Source: Methanosarcinaceae archaeon UBA470 (lineage in GTDB: Archaea; Halobacteriota; Methanosarcinia; Methanosarcinales; Methanosarcinaceae). From it: DNA of 15,002 nt. The position numbers were made by a program, and so were the translations under genes. The notes beneath the pieces are model-generated. The model was not told the origin of the DNA. It did no database searches and saw only the letters and a program-made list of their open reading frames with translations. The stretch lies in assembly GCA_002508425.1 (NCBI GenBank), contig DAKU01000107.1:1-15002 (forward strand). Reading direction: 5' to 3'. Positions 6,361 to 13,546 of this stretch are shown piece by piece; within the stretch, counting starts at the first letter, position 1, and each line of letters opens with the position of its first letter.

Positions 6361-7215
6361 ATGATACGCATTGCAATACCCAATAAAGGAAGACTGCACG
6401 ACCCAACCGTGGAATTGCTCAAGGAAGCAGGCCTGCCAGTGCTTGAAGGGGGCACCAGGAAGCTTTTCGCAAAAACAACAGATCCTGATATTACCATCCT
6501 TTTCGCAAGAGCTGCGGACATCCCCGAATATGTGCAGGACGGTGCAGCAGATGTTGGAGTAACTGGCCTTGATCTTATCAGTGAGACTGGAGCACAAGTA
6601 GAGATGTTACTTGACATGGGCTTTGGACGCGCCAACCTCGTACTTGCTGTCCCGGAAGAATCAAAACTTACCACGCCACAGAGCCTTGAAGGAAAAAGAA
6701 TCGCCACAGAGTTCCCCAACATAACATTAAGGTATTTCAAGAACCTGGGAGTAAATGTTGAGGTCATTAAGGTCAGCGGTGCCTGTGAACTTACACCCCA
6801 TGTTGGAATCGCAGATGCCATAGTCGATATTTCAAGTTCTGGGACCACACTTGCAACTAACCATTTGAAAATGATAGATAAAGTCTTTTCCTCCTCTGTT
6901 TACCTCATCGCTAACAAAAAGACCAGTGCGAACAACTGCAAGGTAGAACAGATAAGCACCTCTATCGAAAGCGTGCTTAGAGCAAAAGGCAAACGCTACC
7001 TCATGATGAATGTACCAGAAGAATCACTGGAAGCCGTTAAGCAAGTACTCCCCGGTCTTGCAGGTCCTACGGTCATGAAAGTAGAATCCTCACAGTCCAT
7101 CCTCGCAGTACATGCTGTAATAGACGTTGATCTCATCTTCTCCACAGTTAGCAAGCTAAAAGCCGTGGGTGCAAAGGACATATTAGTTGTACCTATTGAA
7201 AGGCTCATGCCCTGA
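6361..7215 (+). CDS. hisG: ATP phosphoribosyltransferase, long form
   Basis: Catalyses the first, committed step of histidine synthesis: ATP plus PRPP to phosphoribosyl-ATP. The product (284 residues from this start) opens with MIRIAIPNKGRL and shows FARAADIPEYVQDGAADVGV (48-67) and the PRPP-binding loop ADAIVDISSSGTTL (151-164). Residues from about 210 form the regulatory ACT-like HisG_C domain, so this is the long, hexameric, histidine-inhibited type that needs no HisZ. Start choice: ATG 6361 fits the conserved family N-terminus and has GGAAG 8 bases upstream. An in-frame ATG at 6340 would add seven residues, but its AGGAG lies only one base away. hisA follows after 9 bases, so the two are co-transcribed. 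Confidence 0.96.
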   Translation: MIRIAIPNKGRLHDPTVELLKEAGLPVLEGGTRKLFAKTTDPDITILFARAADIPEYVQDGAADVGVTGLDLISETGAQVEMLLDMGFGRANLVLAVPEESKLTTPQSLEGKRIATEFPNITLRYFKNLGVNVEVIKVSGACELTPHVGIADAIVDISSSGTTLATNHLKMIDKVFSSSVYLIANKKTSANNCKVEQISTSIESVLRAKGKRYLMMNVPEESLEAVKQVLPGLAGPTVMKVESSQSILAVHAVIDVDLIFSTVSKLKAVGAKDILVVPIERLMP

Positions 7216-7224
7216 GGTCATAGC

Positions 7225-7968
7225 ATGGATTTTGAAGTCATTCCCGCAGTAGATATGAGAGGTGGCAGATGTGTTCAGCTAGTTCAGGGAGTTCCCGGAA
7301 GTGAAATGGTTTCTCTGGATGATCCAATAGCTGTTGCATTGGACTGGATATCCCAAGGAGCAAAGACCTTGCACCTCATTGACCTGGACGGAGCACTGGA
7401 CGGAAAAAGAGTCAATGCACCAATTATCGAAAAGATTGTGTATGACTGTAAGAATATGGGAGTAAGGATCCAGATAGGAGGAGGCATCCGCTCCTTTGAG
7501 GACGCTGCACATCTCCTTAAGCTTGGTGCAGACAAGGTCATACTGAGTACAGCAGCCCTGCGTGAACCGGAACTCGTAAAAAAGCTGGCTGATGAGTTTG
7601 GGAGTGCACACATAAATGTAGCTTTGGATTCAAAAAACGGAAAAGTAGCCATAGAAGGCTGGAAGAAGCTCTCGGAATTCACCGCAGTAGAAATGGGACA
7701 GAAGTTCGAGAAGCTAGGAGCAGGTACTCTGCTTTTCACTAACATCGATACCGAGGGCCTCATGCAGGGAGTAAATCCGACACCAACTGCCGAACTGGTG
7801 AAATCTGTGAAGATACCCGTAATAGCTTCAGGCGGAATCACCACACTTCAGGATATACTTACCATCAGGGCAACAGGTGCATGTGGAGTGGTTGTAGGCA
7901 GCGCACTGTACACAGGAAAATTCACCTACCCAGAAGCACTTAATATCCTGAAAGAGCAGCAGAAATAG
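7225..7968 (+). CDS. hisA: ProFAR isomerase (phosphoribosylformimino-AICAR ribotide isomerase)
   Basis: Catalyses the Amadori rearrangement of ProFAR to PRFAR, the fourth histidine step. The 247-residue (beta/alpha)8 barrel shows the HisA signature FEVIPAVDMRGGRCVQLVQG with catalytic base D10, the phosphate site IQIGGGIRS (82-90), and the second-half acid NVALDSKNGKVAIEGW with D135. A second phosphate loop is VIASGGITT. The aspartates match D8 and D127 of the Thermotoga enzyme by pattern. GAGGTC, overlapping the hisG stop, provides the ribosome site and indicates coupled translation. HisF has a related fold but a different N-terminus (it opens with K-RIIPCLD-type sequence), so HisA is favoured. 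Confidence 0.96.
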   Translation: MDFEVIPAVDMRGGRCVQLVQGVPGSEMVSLDDPIAVALDWISQGAKTLHLIDLDGALDGKRVNAPIIEKIVYDCKNMGVRIQIGGGIRSFEDAAHLLKLGADKVILSTAALREPELVKKLADEFGSAHINVALDSKNGKVAIEGWKKLSEFTAVEMGQKFEKLGAGTLLFTNIDTEGLMQGVNPTPTAELVKSVKIPVIASGGITTLQDILTIRATGACGVVVGSALYTGKFTYPEALNILKEQQK

Positions 7969-7994
7969 CCAAATAAGGGGTTATATAGTTTAGA

Positions 7995-8002
7995 TATATA
8001 TA
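7995..8002 (+). promoter_or_regulatory. TATA box of hisB; leaderless start likely
   Basis: TATATATA is centred about 27 bases before the hisB ATG at 8026 and lies in a 57-base hisA-hisB gap. This spacing puts transcription start at or just before the ATG, so hisB can be transcribed separately as a leaderless mRNA as well as by read-through. Confidence 0.5.
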
Positions 8003-8025
8003 CTTTAAATAGGTAAGTGAAACTT

Positions 8026-8601
8026 ATGAGGAAGTCAAATATCTCCCGCAAGACCAAGGAAACTGACATAAAGATGGAAATTAACCTGGATGGGAGCGGA
8101 ATTTCCGACATTTCTACAGGCATAGGTTTCCTTGACCACATGCTCCATGCATTCTCAAGACATGGTAATTTTGATCTTGTGGTCAAAGCTGAAGGAGACC
8201 TCATCGTGGATGACCATCATCTCATAGAGGATACCGGCATAGTACTGGGCCAGGCAATTGCACAGGCTCTGGGAAACTGTGCAGGTATAGCTCGCTTTGG
8301 AGAAGCAAGAATACCCATGGATGAAGCCCTTGCTTCAGTGGCTCTTGATATGGGAGGACGCAGCTATCTCGTACTGGATGCTTCTTTTACAGCTCCGAAG
8401 GTAGGAGAGTTCAGCACGCAGATGGTGAAACACTTTTTCGAATCCGTAGTGAGCAATGCTAAGATAAACATGCATGCAAGCGTATATGGAGATAATGACC
8501 ATCATAAAATAGAGGCTCTTTTTAAGAGCTTCGCATATGCCCTGCGTAGAGCCGTAGTGGTGGAAGGCGGAGGCATCAAGAGCACAAAAGGCATGCTCTG
8601 A
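8026..8601 (+). CDS. hisB: Imidazoleglycerol-phosphate dehydratase
   Basis: Dehydrates imidazole glycerol phosphate to imidazole acetol phosphate, a manganese-dependent step of histidine synthesis. The 191-residue stand-alone dehydratase has no HAD phosphatase fused to it. Visible metal and catalytic motifs: GFLDHMLHAF (H38), DDHHLIEDTGIVLG (H64, H65, E68), MVKHFFES (H136) and the second-half DNDHHKIEALFKSF (H159, H160, E163), the internal duplication typical of IGPD. Start choice: ATG 8026 matches the family N-terminus (SRKTKET) and lies about 27 bases after a TATA box. An upstream in-frame GTG at 8017 would add three residues. It ends 21 bases before the convergent MutS-like gene. Confidence 0.96.
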   Translation: MRKSNISRKTKETDIKMEINLDGSGISDISTGIGFLDHMLHAFSRHGNFDLVVKAEGDLIVDDHHLIEDTGIVLGQAIAQALGNCAGIARFGEARIPMDEALASVALDMGGRSYLVLDASFTAPKVGEFSTQMVKHFFESVVSNAKINMHASVYGDNDHHKIEALFKSFAYALRRAVVVEGGGIKSTKGML

Positions 8602-8606
8602 CCTCA

Positions 8607-8612
8607 TTTTTT
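8607..8612 (+). terminator. Poly-T terminator of the his cluster
   Basis: A run of six T starts 5 bases after the hisB stop and is followed by more T-rich sequence (TTAACTTTAAT). Poly-T tracts end archaeal transcription, and the convergent neighbour makes an end here expected. No hairpin was noticed. Confidence 0.5.
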
Positions 8613-8622
8613 AACTTTAATC

Positions 8623-10740
8623 TCAGAATTTACTTTTCAGCCTCTCATAAAAGACATGTTCATTGCCTTTCGTTCTACGCAACAGTCTTTCTACTATTAG
8701 TTCAGGAGTACTCCTTGCAACATAATTGTAACGTGGAGTACGATCCACGATTAGGTTAAGGTCACAGTCCAGACCGCTTGCCTCGATGCCATCCACTCTT
8801 ACATTGCTTTGAGTATTTTCCAGTATCAGCTCGGACAGATGAGATACGAAGACAGCCAGACTTTTCTCGTTCTCTGACAACATTTCCAGGATACCTGAGA
8901 TTATCCTTGCAGAGGCACCTGGCTCCGTAATCGATTCAAGCTCATCCACAAGCACAATCTTGCCTGAACCATCTGAAACAACTGAAAAATCGATTAGCGT
9001 CGTTTCAAATGCACCTGCATCCAGAGTACCCTTGGATTTGGCAAAATAATAGAAACCATCGGTTAGCCCTACCTCCATGACTGCTGCAGGTACGGGAAAA
9101 CCCATGTGGGTCAAGATGATGCATTGTGCCAGCAATTCCAATAGTGATGTCTTTCCCCCGGAATTCACTCCGCTCAGAAGCACTATCCTGCTGTTATCTT
9201 CTTTGGGACTGAAAGAGGTATCACCAACAGTGTAATCTATTGGCACTACTGTGCCATGCCTGGATTTAAGGAACAGGTTCTCTGCATTTTTTAAACCTAT
9301 TCCTGTTCCTTCTATAAGCCTGGGAAGAGAAAGACCATACTCCGAAGCAAAGCATCCAATAGTAAAGCCAACATCGAAATCCAACACTTCTTTTACCATT
9401 TTCCGGATAGTCTCACGAAGACCCACAAGTGAATGTGCCACTTGCCTCTTATGCTCTATCTTTCTTTTCGCTATCCTCTCTTTTACATACTGCTTCAGGA
9501 CAGTTACCTGTGTCCTGTCAGCCTCTACCGGATGGCTGATGCTCTGGGGGAATAATGCATCCAGGAGAAGGATCTCTTTCTTTTGTAGGGAAAGAGTTGT
9601 GCATATATTTTTCCTGGCTTTTTCCATCACTGAAACATAATTATGACGCAATTGGTTTTCCAGCACTGACTTTAGTTCACTGCTGTCGTGCATCATCCTT
9701 AGCATGTCCTGACCACTGAGAACTAACTGGCTTTCCTTGAGAGTGTTTCCAAGCTCCTGATTTGCAAAGACATTTGCACTTGTTACTGCAGCATCTATTC
9801 CTTCAAGTATAATTGCAAGTCTGTCTATCTCAGGGTCTATCCCTCCCCTCACATCACCATTCTCATCTATCATCCAAATGGCTTTTTCCAGTTTATTTAG
9901 AGTTGTATCATCCACTTCCTGCAAAAATGGCATACCCGAAATCCTGATTATCCGGGTAACCTGAATGGAACTCTCTATGACACGCAGATTCCGTGATACC
10001 TGAGCGATCTCATTCTCAGGAACGATCTTCCAGTCCTCACAGGCTTCCAGATCAGCAATTATCTCGATCTCTACATCCTCAGGTAATTCACAGGAGAATA
10101 GGTCGTCATCTGTTGCGATAACATGAGAATAACCCCTTGCTGAATCCACGATATCAGTGAGGGAACTGACAAGGTGCACGTCCAGATAGTCTCCAAACCG
10201 CTTTTTTGCCTTTTCAAGCCTCTTGGGATCAGTGGTAAGTATCACCCGATCCCTTATTCTCACGGGCTTCTGTTTCAGGTTTAGCGGTTTCACACCACTT
10301 AGTAAACATAAAAAACCCTCGTTTCCTTTGAGAATATCAGCATGTTCGATATGCTGTGACACTGAATTTCTTATAGATTCGATCCTGTCCCTTCTGGATG
10401 CCGGATAAGGGAAAAACGTATGCATTTTTTCCCTAGCATAACCTGTATGGGCAAACAGCTTGATAATATCCAGTAATCTCTCATAGATATCCATAGCCTC
10501 ACGGGTTTTCAGGAAATCTTGCACCTTGACACCTTCCATTTTGGAGCTTACCTCCTGTACCAGGGAGATCGCATATCGCTGACCCACACCTTCCATGCAT
10601 GATATACTTGCTACATCACCGCTAAGGATGGCTTCAAGGGCATTTTGCTCGGTCCCGAAGTGTTCTATGAAACGTCTTGTCATTTTTTCCCCGATGCCGG
10701 GGATATCATTCAAGGAACGTATGTTATCTTTGTGTTTCAT
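8623..10740 (-). CDS. MutS-family ATPase with N-terminal helix-hairpin-helix region
   Basis: The 705-residue protein has two helix-hairpin-helix elements near the N-terminus (IPGIGEKMTRRFIEHFG, about 13-29, and the MEGVGQRYA region, about 48-66), a long helical middle and a C-terminal MutS-type ATPase. Walker A is GVNSGGKTS (524-532, K530) and Walker B is IVLVDELES (D599, E600), with a GTLDAGAFETT segment at the MutS signature position and a later FVSHLSEL strand (SH as in the switch region). The MutS mismatch-reading domain is replaced by HhH DNA-binding elements, and no Smr or other nuclease domain is visible. It probably uses ATP to clamp on branched or damaged DNA (inference). It is the last gene of a three-gene operon, 12 bases after the DUF4130 gene, with GTGAG as ribosome site. 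It resembles the MutS2-like group more than MutS1. Confidence 0.88.
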   Translation of the reverse strand: MKHKDNIRSLNDIPGIGEKMTRRFIEHFGTEQNALEAILSGDVASISCMEGVGQRYAISLVQEVSSKMEGVKVQDFLKTREAMDIYERLLDIIKLFAHTGYAREKMHTFFPYPASRRDRIESIRNSVSQHIEHADILKGNEGFLCLLSGVKPLNLKQKPVRIRDRVILTTDPKRLEKAKKRFGDYLDVHLVSSLTDIVDSARGYSHVIATDDDLFSCELPEDVEIEIIADLEACEDWKIVPENEIAQVSRNLRVIESSIQVTRIIRISGMPFLQEVDDTTLNKLEKAIWMIDENGDVRGGIDPEIDRLAIILEGIDAAVTSANVFANQELGNTLKESQLVLSGQDMLRMMHDSSELKSVLENQLRHNYVSVMEKARKNICTTLSLQKKEILLLDALFPQSISHPVEADRTQVTVLKQYVKERIAKRKIEHKRQVAHSLVGLRETIRKMVKEVLDFDVGFTIGCFASEYGLSLPRLIEGTGIGLKNAENLFLKSRHGTVVPIDYTVGDTSFSPKEDNSRIVLLSGVNSGGKTSLLELLAQCIILTHMGFPVPAAVMEVGLTDGFYYFAKSKGTLDAGAFETTLIDFSVVSDGSGKIVLVDELESITEPGASARIISGILEMLSENEKSLAVFVSHLSELILENTQSNVRVDGIEASGLDCDLNLIVDRTPRYNYVARSTPELIVERLLRRTKGNEHVFYERLKSKF

Positions 10741-10752
10741 GCTCTCACATAC

Positions 10753-11607
10753 TTATATTTCAAAGAAATCCCCCAGTTTACAGGGAGATATACCCCGTTC
10801 CACCTTGTACCTGTCTTTCATAGACATGCCACTGACAGAAGAAGCAGCTTTAGGCTGAAACTTCTTAGCGTGCTTCTTATTTCTTCTGCTGTCTATCATC
10901 TGGGAATCATAGTAGACATCCCATAGTTCCTCCACTTCATCCGATACGTTCATAGCTTCCAAATTCCCCATAAATAAAGAAGTAACGACTATGAACCTGT
11001 CAAGACCTACAAAATGACCATTACCTATCCACGCTTTATCCCCATGGACAACAGCCACCGGTAGGTCTGGATTCTTTCTGGCCAGCCACCTGCAGAACAT
11101 ATCTTCTATCCGGTGTTCTGGCTTGATATCCACTGTAAGTATTCCTCTCACAAAAGCAGGTCTTGCGAACATGCAAAGCCTCTGATAGGAAAGATTGACC
11201 TCCCGCATGCAGCGATAACATCGCTTTTGCAGTTGCATCTTACCTGAAAAGAGAGACGGAACATCCTCGGATAAGCTCAAAGTCCTCACAAGCTCAGAAG
11301 GGTCACAATCTGCATGTCTGAGCACCAGGTCTATGAAATGGATCGGATCAGGTTCTTTCCTGCGGGAAAACTTTACATGGCGATTCCAGTGCTTCCCAAA
11401 AACACGTGCTATAAGCTCTGTGGTTGATGCTGCCGATTCGAAACCAACAAGCTCAAGATCCGTTTCGAGTCCTGCAAAATCAATCTTCCTTTGCAGTTCT
11501 TCCAGATCTTCGGCAAACATAAGTTGTGCATCAGGTAACTGCCGTAATTTCAGGCAGGTGAGCAACACTCCCTCCACAGTTGTCCTAAAGCCGATAATCA
11601 CGAACAT
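10753..11607 (-). CDS. DUF4130 protein, partner of the radical SAM DNA-repair protein
   Basis: The 284 residues match the pattern of the TIGR03915/DUF4130 'probable DNA metabolism' family. An N-terminal strand-turn (IGFRTTVEGVLLTCLKLRQL, 5-24) corresponds to the bacterial YDGxFEGLL motif. The central CYRCMREV...FARPAFVRGILTVDIKPEH (130-165) corresponds to the family's R-MKxFVRF...I-P-H core, and AVVHGDKAWI (185-194) follows. In many bacteria this domain is fused to a family 4 uracil-DNA glycosylase and always pairs with the radical SAM protein; here it stands alone. After about residue 235 there is a basic tail (RRNKKHAKK) that could bind nucleic acid. GGAG precedes the ATG, and the gene overlaps the radical SAM stop by 10 bases, indicating translational coupling. 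The biochemical activity is unknown. Confidence 0.82.
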   Translation of the reverse strand: MFVIIGFRTTVEGVLLTCLKLRQLPDAQLMFAEDLEELQRKIDFAGLETDLELVGFESAASTTELIARVFGKHWNRHVKFSRRKEPDPIHFIDLVLRHADCDPSELVRTLSLSEDVPSLFSGKMQLQKRCYRCMREVNLSYQRLCMFARPAFVRGILTVDIKPEHRIEDMFCRWLARKNPDLPVAVVHGDKAWIGNGHFVGLDRFIVVTSLFMGNLEAMNVSDEVEELWDVYYDSQMIDSRRNKKHAKKFQPKAASSVSGMSMKDRYKVERGISPCKLGDFFEI

Positions 11608-12740
11608 GCCTCCATGAATGCAGAAAGGTTTGTCTGACAGCGACCCTTGATCTTAATGTAAGGTCTTGCCCGCGTAATGACCACACCCATACGTGCAAGT
11701 TCCTGCTCGCAGTTAATTGGCCTGGATTGCATGATACGGCTGGCACTCACAGGACCAATTCCTGGGACCAGTAATAATTCCTGCTGGCTAGCATTGTTGA
11801 TATCTATAGGAAATATTTCAGCGTTGGATTGGGCAAGCAGGATCTTAGGGTCCTGATCTTTCAGGAAACCTTTATCTGTATATATTTCATCAAGATCCTT
11901 TGCCTTTAGCCCATAATCCTTAAGCAGGTAAGATGTCTGGTAAAGCCTAACCTCTCGCCATTGAGGTGAAGGAGTATTGTGTTCAAGAGGGGTGTCCGCT
12001 ACAGGATCGAAACTCATAAAATAAGGTCTTCGAAGATCGTATTTGTCCATGAACTTATTCACAGTGTGCACAATATCCCGATCAGATTCATCTGCGGCAC
12101 CCACAACGAACTGTGTATCATTGGCCCCGATAATACGACCACCATAACCAACTTCTTTCCTTTTTTCGATTATAAGTTCCTTTGTCCATTTCAGGCGCTG
12201 AAGGACATCGTTGGTGTAGTCGAAATTAGGACAAACCTCAGAATAGTTGATACTGCTGGTTGTTTCGGCATTGACCCCGAACTTGTTTGCTACATCCGCT
12301 ATCTCTTCCAGCAGGTACTTCGGGGTTCCTGGCATTAGCCTCATGTGTATGTATCCCTGGAAACCCTGAGCACGCAATTTTCTGGCCACTTCAAGCTGTT
12401 TTTCGGAAGTGTTCTCAGCGTCTCCTATTACACCGGAGGACAGGAAGAGGCCTTCCACAGCATTCCGTCTGTAGAATGACCATGTAATCTTTACGACCTC
12501 GTCCGGCGACAATGACACACGAGGAGTATCCCTTTCACATCTGTTAGGACAGTAGGTACACTCCCCTGAACAATAATTAGTGAGCAATGTTTTGTAAAGC
12601 TGGATACACCTGCCATCAGGAGCAAAAGCATGGCATACAGCACTCTGGTTACAACTATCGTACTTAGTGCCTGATGCCAAGTAGCGCATACGCTCTGTGA
12701 GAGTCTTATGGGCTTCATTGGGCGTTTTCACATAGCTCAC
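11598..12740 (-). CDS. Putative DNA modification/repair radical SAM protein with C-terminal HhH
   Basis: The 380-residue radical SAM enzyme has its [4Fe-4S] motif in NYCSGECTYCPNR (C57, C61, C64; Cx3Cx2C). The preceding KYDSCNQSAVCHAFAPDGRC has three more cysteines (C30, C36, C45) that may matter for a second cluster or zinc. The barrel core includes EGLFLSSGV (96-104). Residues about 313-345 (NNASQQELLLVPGIGPVSAS) form a helix-hairpin-helix, implying DNA binding. Order and motifs fit TIGR03916. The substrate is unknown; a radical reaction on damaged or modified DNA is inferred. It is first in the operon. The start at GTG 12740 lies about 25 bases after a TATA box, consistent with a leaderless mRNA; GTG at 12731 is the alternative. 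Confidence 0.9.
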   Translation of the reverse strand: MSYVKTPNEAHKTLTERMRYLASGTKYDSCNQSAVCHAFAPDGRCIQLYKTLLTNYCSGECTYCPNRCERDTPRVSLSPDEVVKITWSFYRRNAVEGLFLSSGVIGDAENTSEKQLEVARKLRAQGFQGYIHMRLMPGTPKYLLEEIADVANKFGVNAETTSSINYSEVCPNFDYTNDVLQRLKWTKELIIEKRKEVGYGGRIIGANDTQFVVGAADESDRDIVHTVNKFMDKYDLRRPYFMSFDPVADTPLEHNTPSPQWREVRLYQTSYLLKDYGLKAKDLDEIYTDKGFLKDQDPKILLAQSNAEIFPIDINNASQQELLLVPGIGPVSASRIMQSRPINCEQELARMGVVITRARPYIKIKGRCQTNLSAFMEACS

Positions 12741-12760
12741 AATGAAGTGACTGACGATTG

Positions 12761-12769
12761 AATATAAAA
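12761..12769 (-). promoter_or_regulatory. TATA box of the radical SAM / DUF4130 / MutS-like operon
   Basis: The minus strand reads TTTTATATT centred about 25 bases before the GTG at 12740. No ribosome site is seen in front of that GTG, so a leaderless transcript beginning there is the simplest reading. The box lies in a 103-base gap, so the operon is separate from the ArsR-type gene upstream. Confidence 0.5.
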
Positions 12770-12843
12770 CAGGGCTGTAAGCGATGTGAAAGTATTAAGA
12801 AGATGTAAATGGGGCATGATCCGATCACATAGGGTGTGAACGG

Positions 12844-13401
12844 TTATTCTTCATCCTTTACTTTGATATTGATCTTCAACTTAGTAACTGCTTCCAGTTT
12901 CTTCCATTCGACTGTTACGTCTTTTTCAAACTTGCAGTTTTTAACGGTTTTGTCAGGAAGTTTACCGTCCACTTCATACACAAAGAAACCTTCTTCGCCA
13001 TTGGTGGATACTACATTTTCAAAATCACTGTCCTGACGGACTTCCACCACAGCAACCTTTTTCAAGGCTTCCAGCAGGGTTGTACCTTTAGCTACTTCTA
13101 TACTCCTCGTAGGTGCAAGAATGTCCAACGCGGAAACGATATTCTTGTTGTTCAGCTTCAATACATGGGTTTTTCCATACACCTTGCGCTCTATTAGTTG
13201 AGCTTCCTCGAGAATGGTTGCATGTTTCGCTGCAACCGGAACAGATATATCAAGCTCCCTTGCCAATTCAGAGATGTGCACCTCACCCTCACACAGCTTT
13301 TCCAACATCTTCAAGCGTGTATCACTTCCCAGGGCACTGAATACCTTAAGACGTTCAGTGTTGTTTAGGTCTTGAGGTTCATTGTTATCAGATGGGCTCA
13401 T
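12844..13401 (-). CDS. ArsR-type winged-helix regulator fused to a DUF4430-like domain
   Basis: From ATG 13401 (185 residues), residues 15-85 are an ArsR-type winged helix: ERLKVFSALGSDTRLKMLEKL, then recognition region ISELARELDISVPVAAKHATILEEAQLIERK, then a KTHVLKL wing. There is no cysteine pair of the arsenic/cadmium-sensing type (only C37 and C156). Residues about 103-167 (GTTLLEALKKV...GFFVYEVDGKLPDKTV...DVTVEWK) resemble the DUF4430 beta domain, in which a T-LEAL helix and a Y-VNGK hairpin recur. It is probably a transcription repressor whose C-terminal domain senses a ligand or partner (inference). An upstream TTG at 13410 would add three residues, but ATG 13401, about 29 bases after a TATA box, is preferred and appears leaderless. 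It may control either flanking gene or itself. Confidence 0.82.
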   Translation of the reverse strand: MSPSDNNEPQDLNNTERLKVFSALGSDTRLKMLEKLCEGEVHISELARELDISVPVAAKHATILEEAQLIERKVYGKTHVLKLNNKNIVSALDILAPTRSIEVAKGTTLLEALKKVAVVEVRQDSDFENVVSTNGEEGFFVYEVDGKLPDKTVKNCKFEKDVTVEWKKLEAVTKLKINIKVKDEE

Positions 13402-13426
13402 ATATATCAAAACTATTAATTATACA

Positions 13427-13434
13427 TATATAAA
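13427..13434 (-). promoter_or_regulatory. TATA box of the ArsR-type gene
   Basis: The minus strand reads TTTATATA centred about 29 bases before the ATG at 13401. No ribosome site is seen before the ATG, so the mRNA is probably leaderless or nearly so. Confidence 0.5.
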
Positions 13435-13466
13435 ACATTCCCCGTTAATAGTCTATTGCATTTTAC

Positions 13467-13513
13467 ACTTAAGTCAAGTAGAGAATGTATGTAAAAATTA
13501 CTTTGTCTTAAGT
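13467..13513. repeat. CTTAAGT repeats upstream of the ArsR-type gene
   Basis: The palindrome ACTTAAGT (13467-13474) and a second CTTAAGT (13507-13513) lie 39 bases apart between the TIM-barrel gene and the ArsR-type gene, upstream of the latter's TATA box. They could be regulator binding sites, but these are short A/T-rich words and chance is possible. Confidence 0.3.
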
Positions 13514-13546
13514 AAGCATAAAAGATACAATATATGAAAGATGGTG

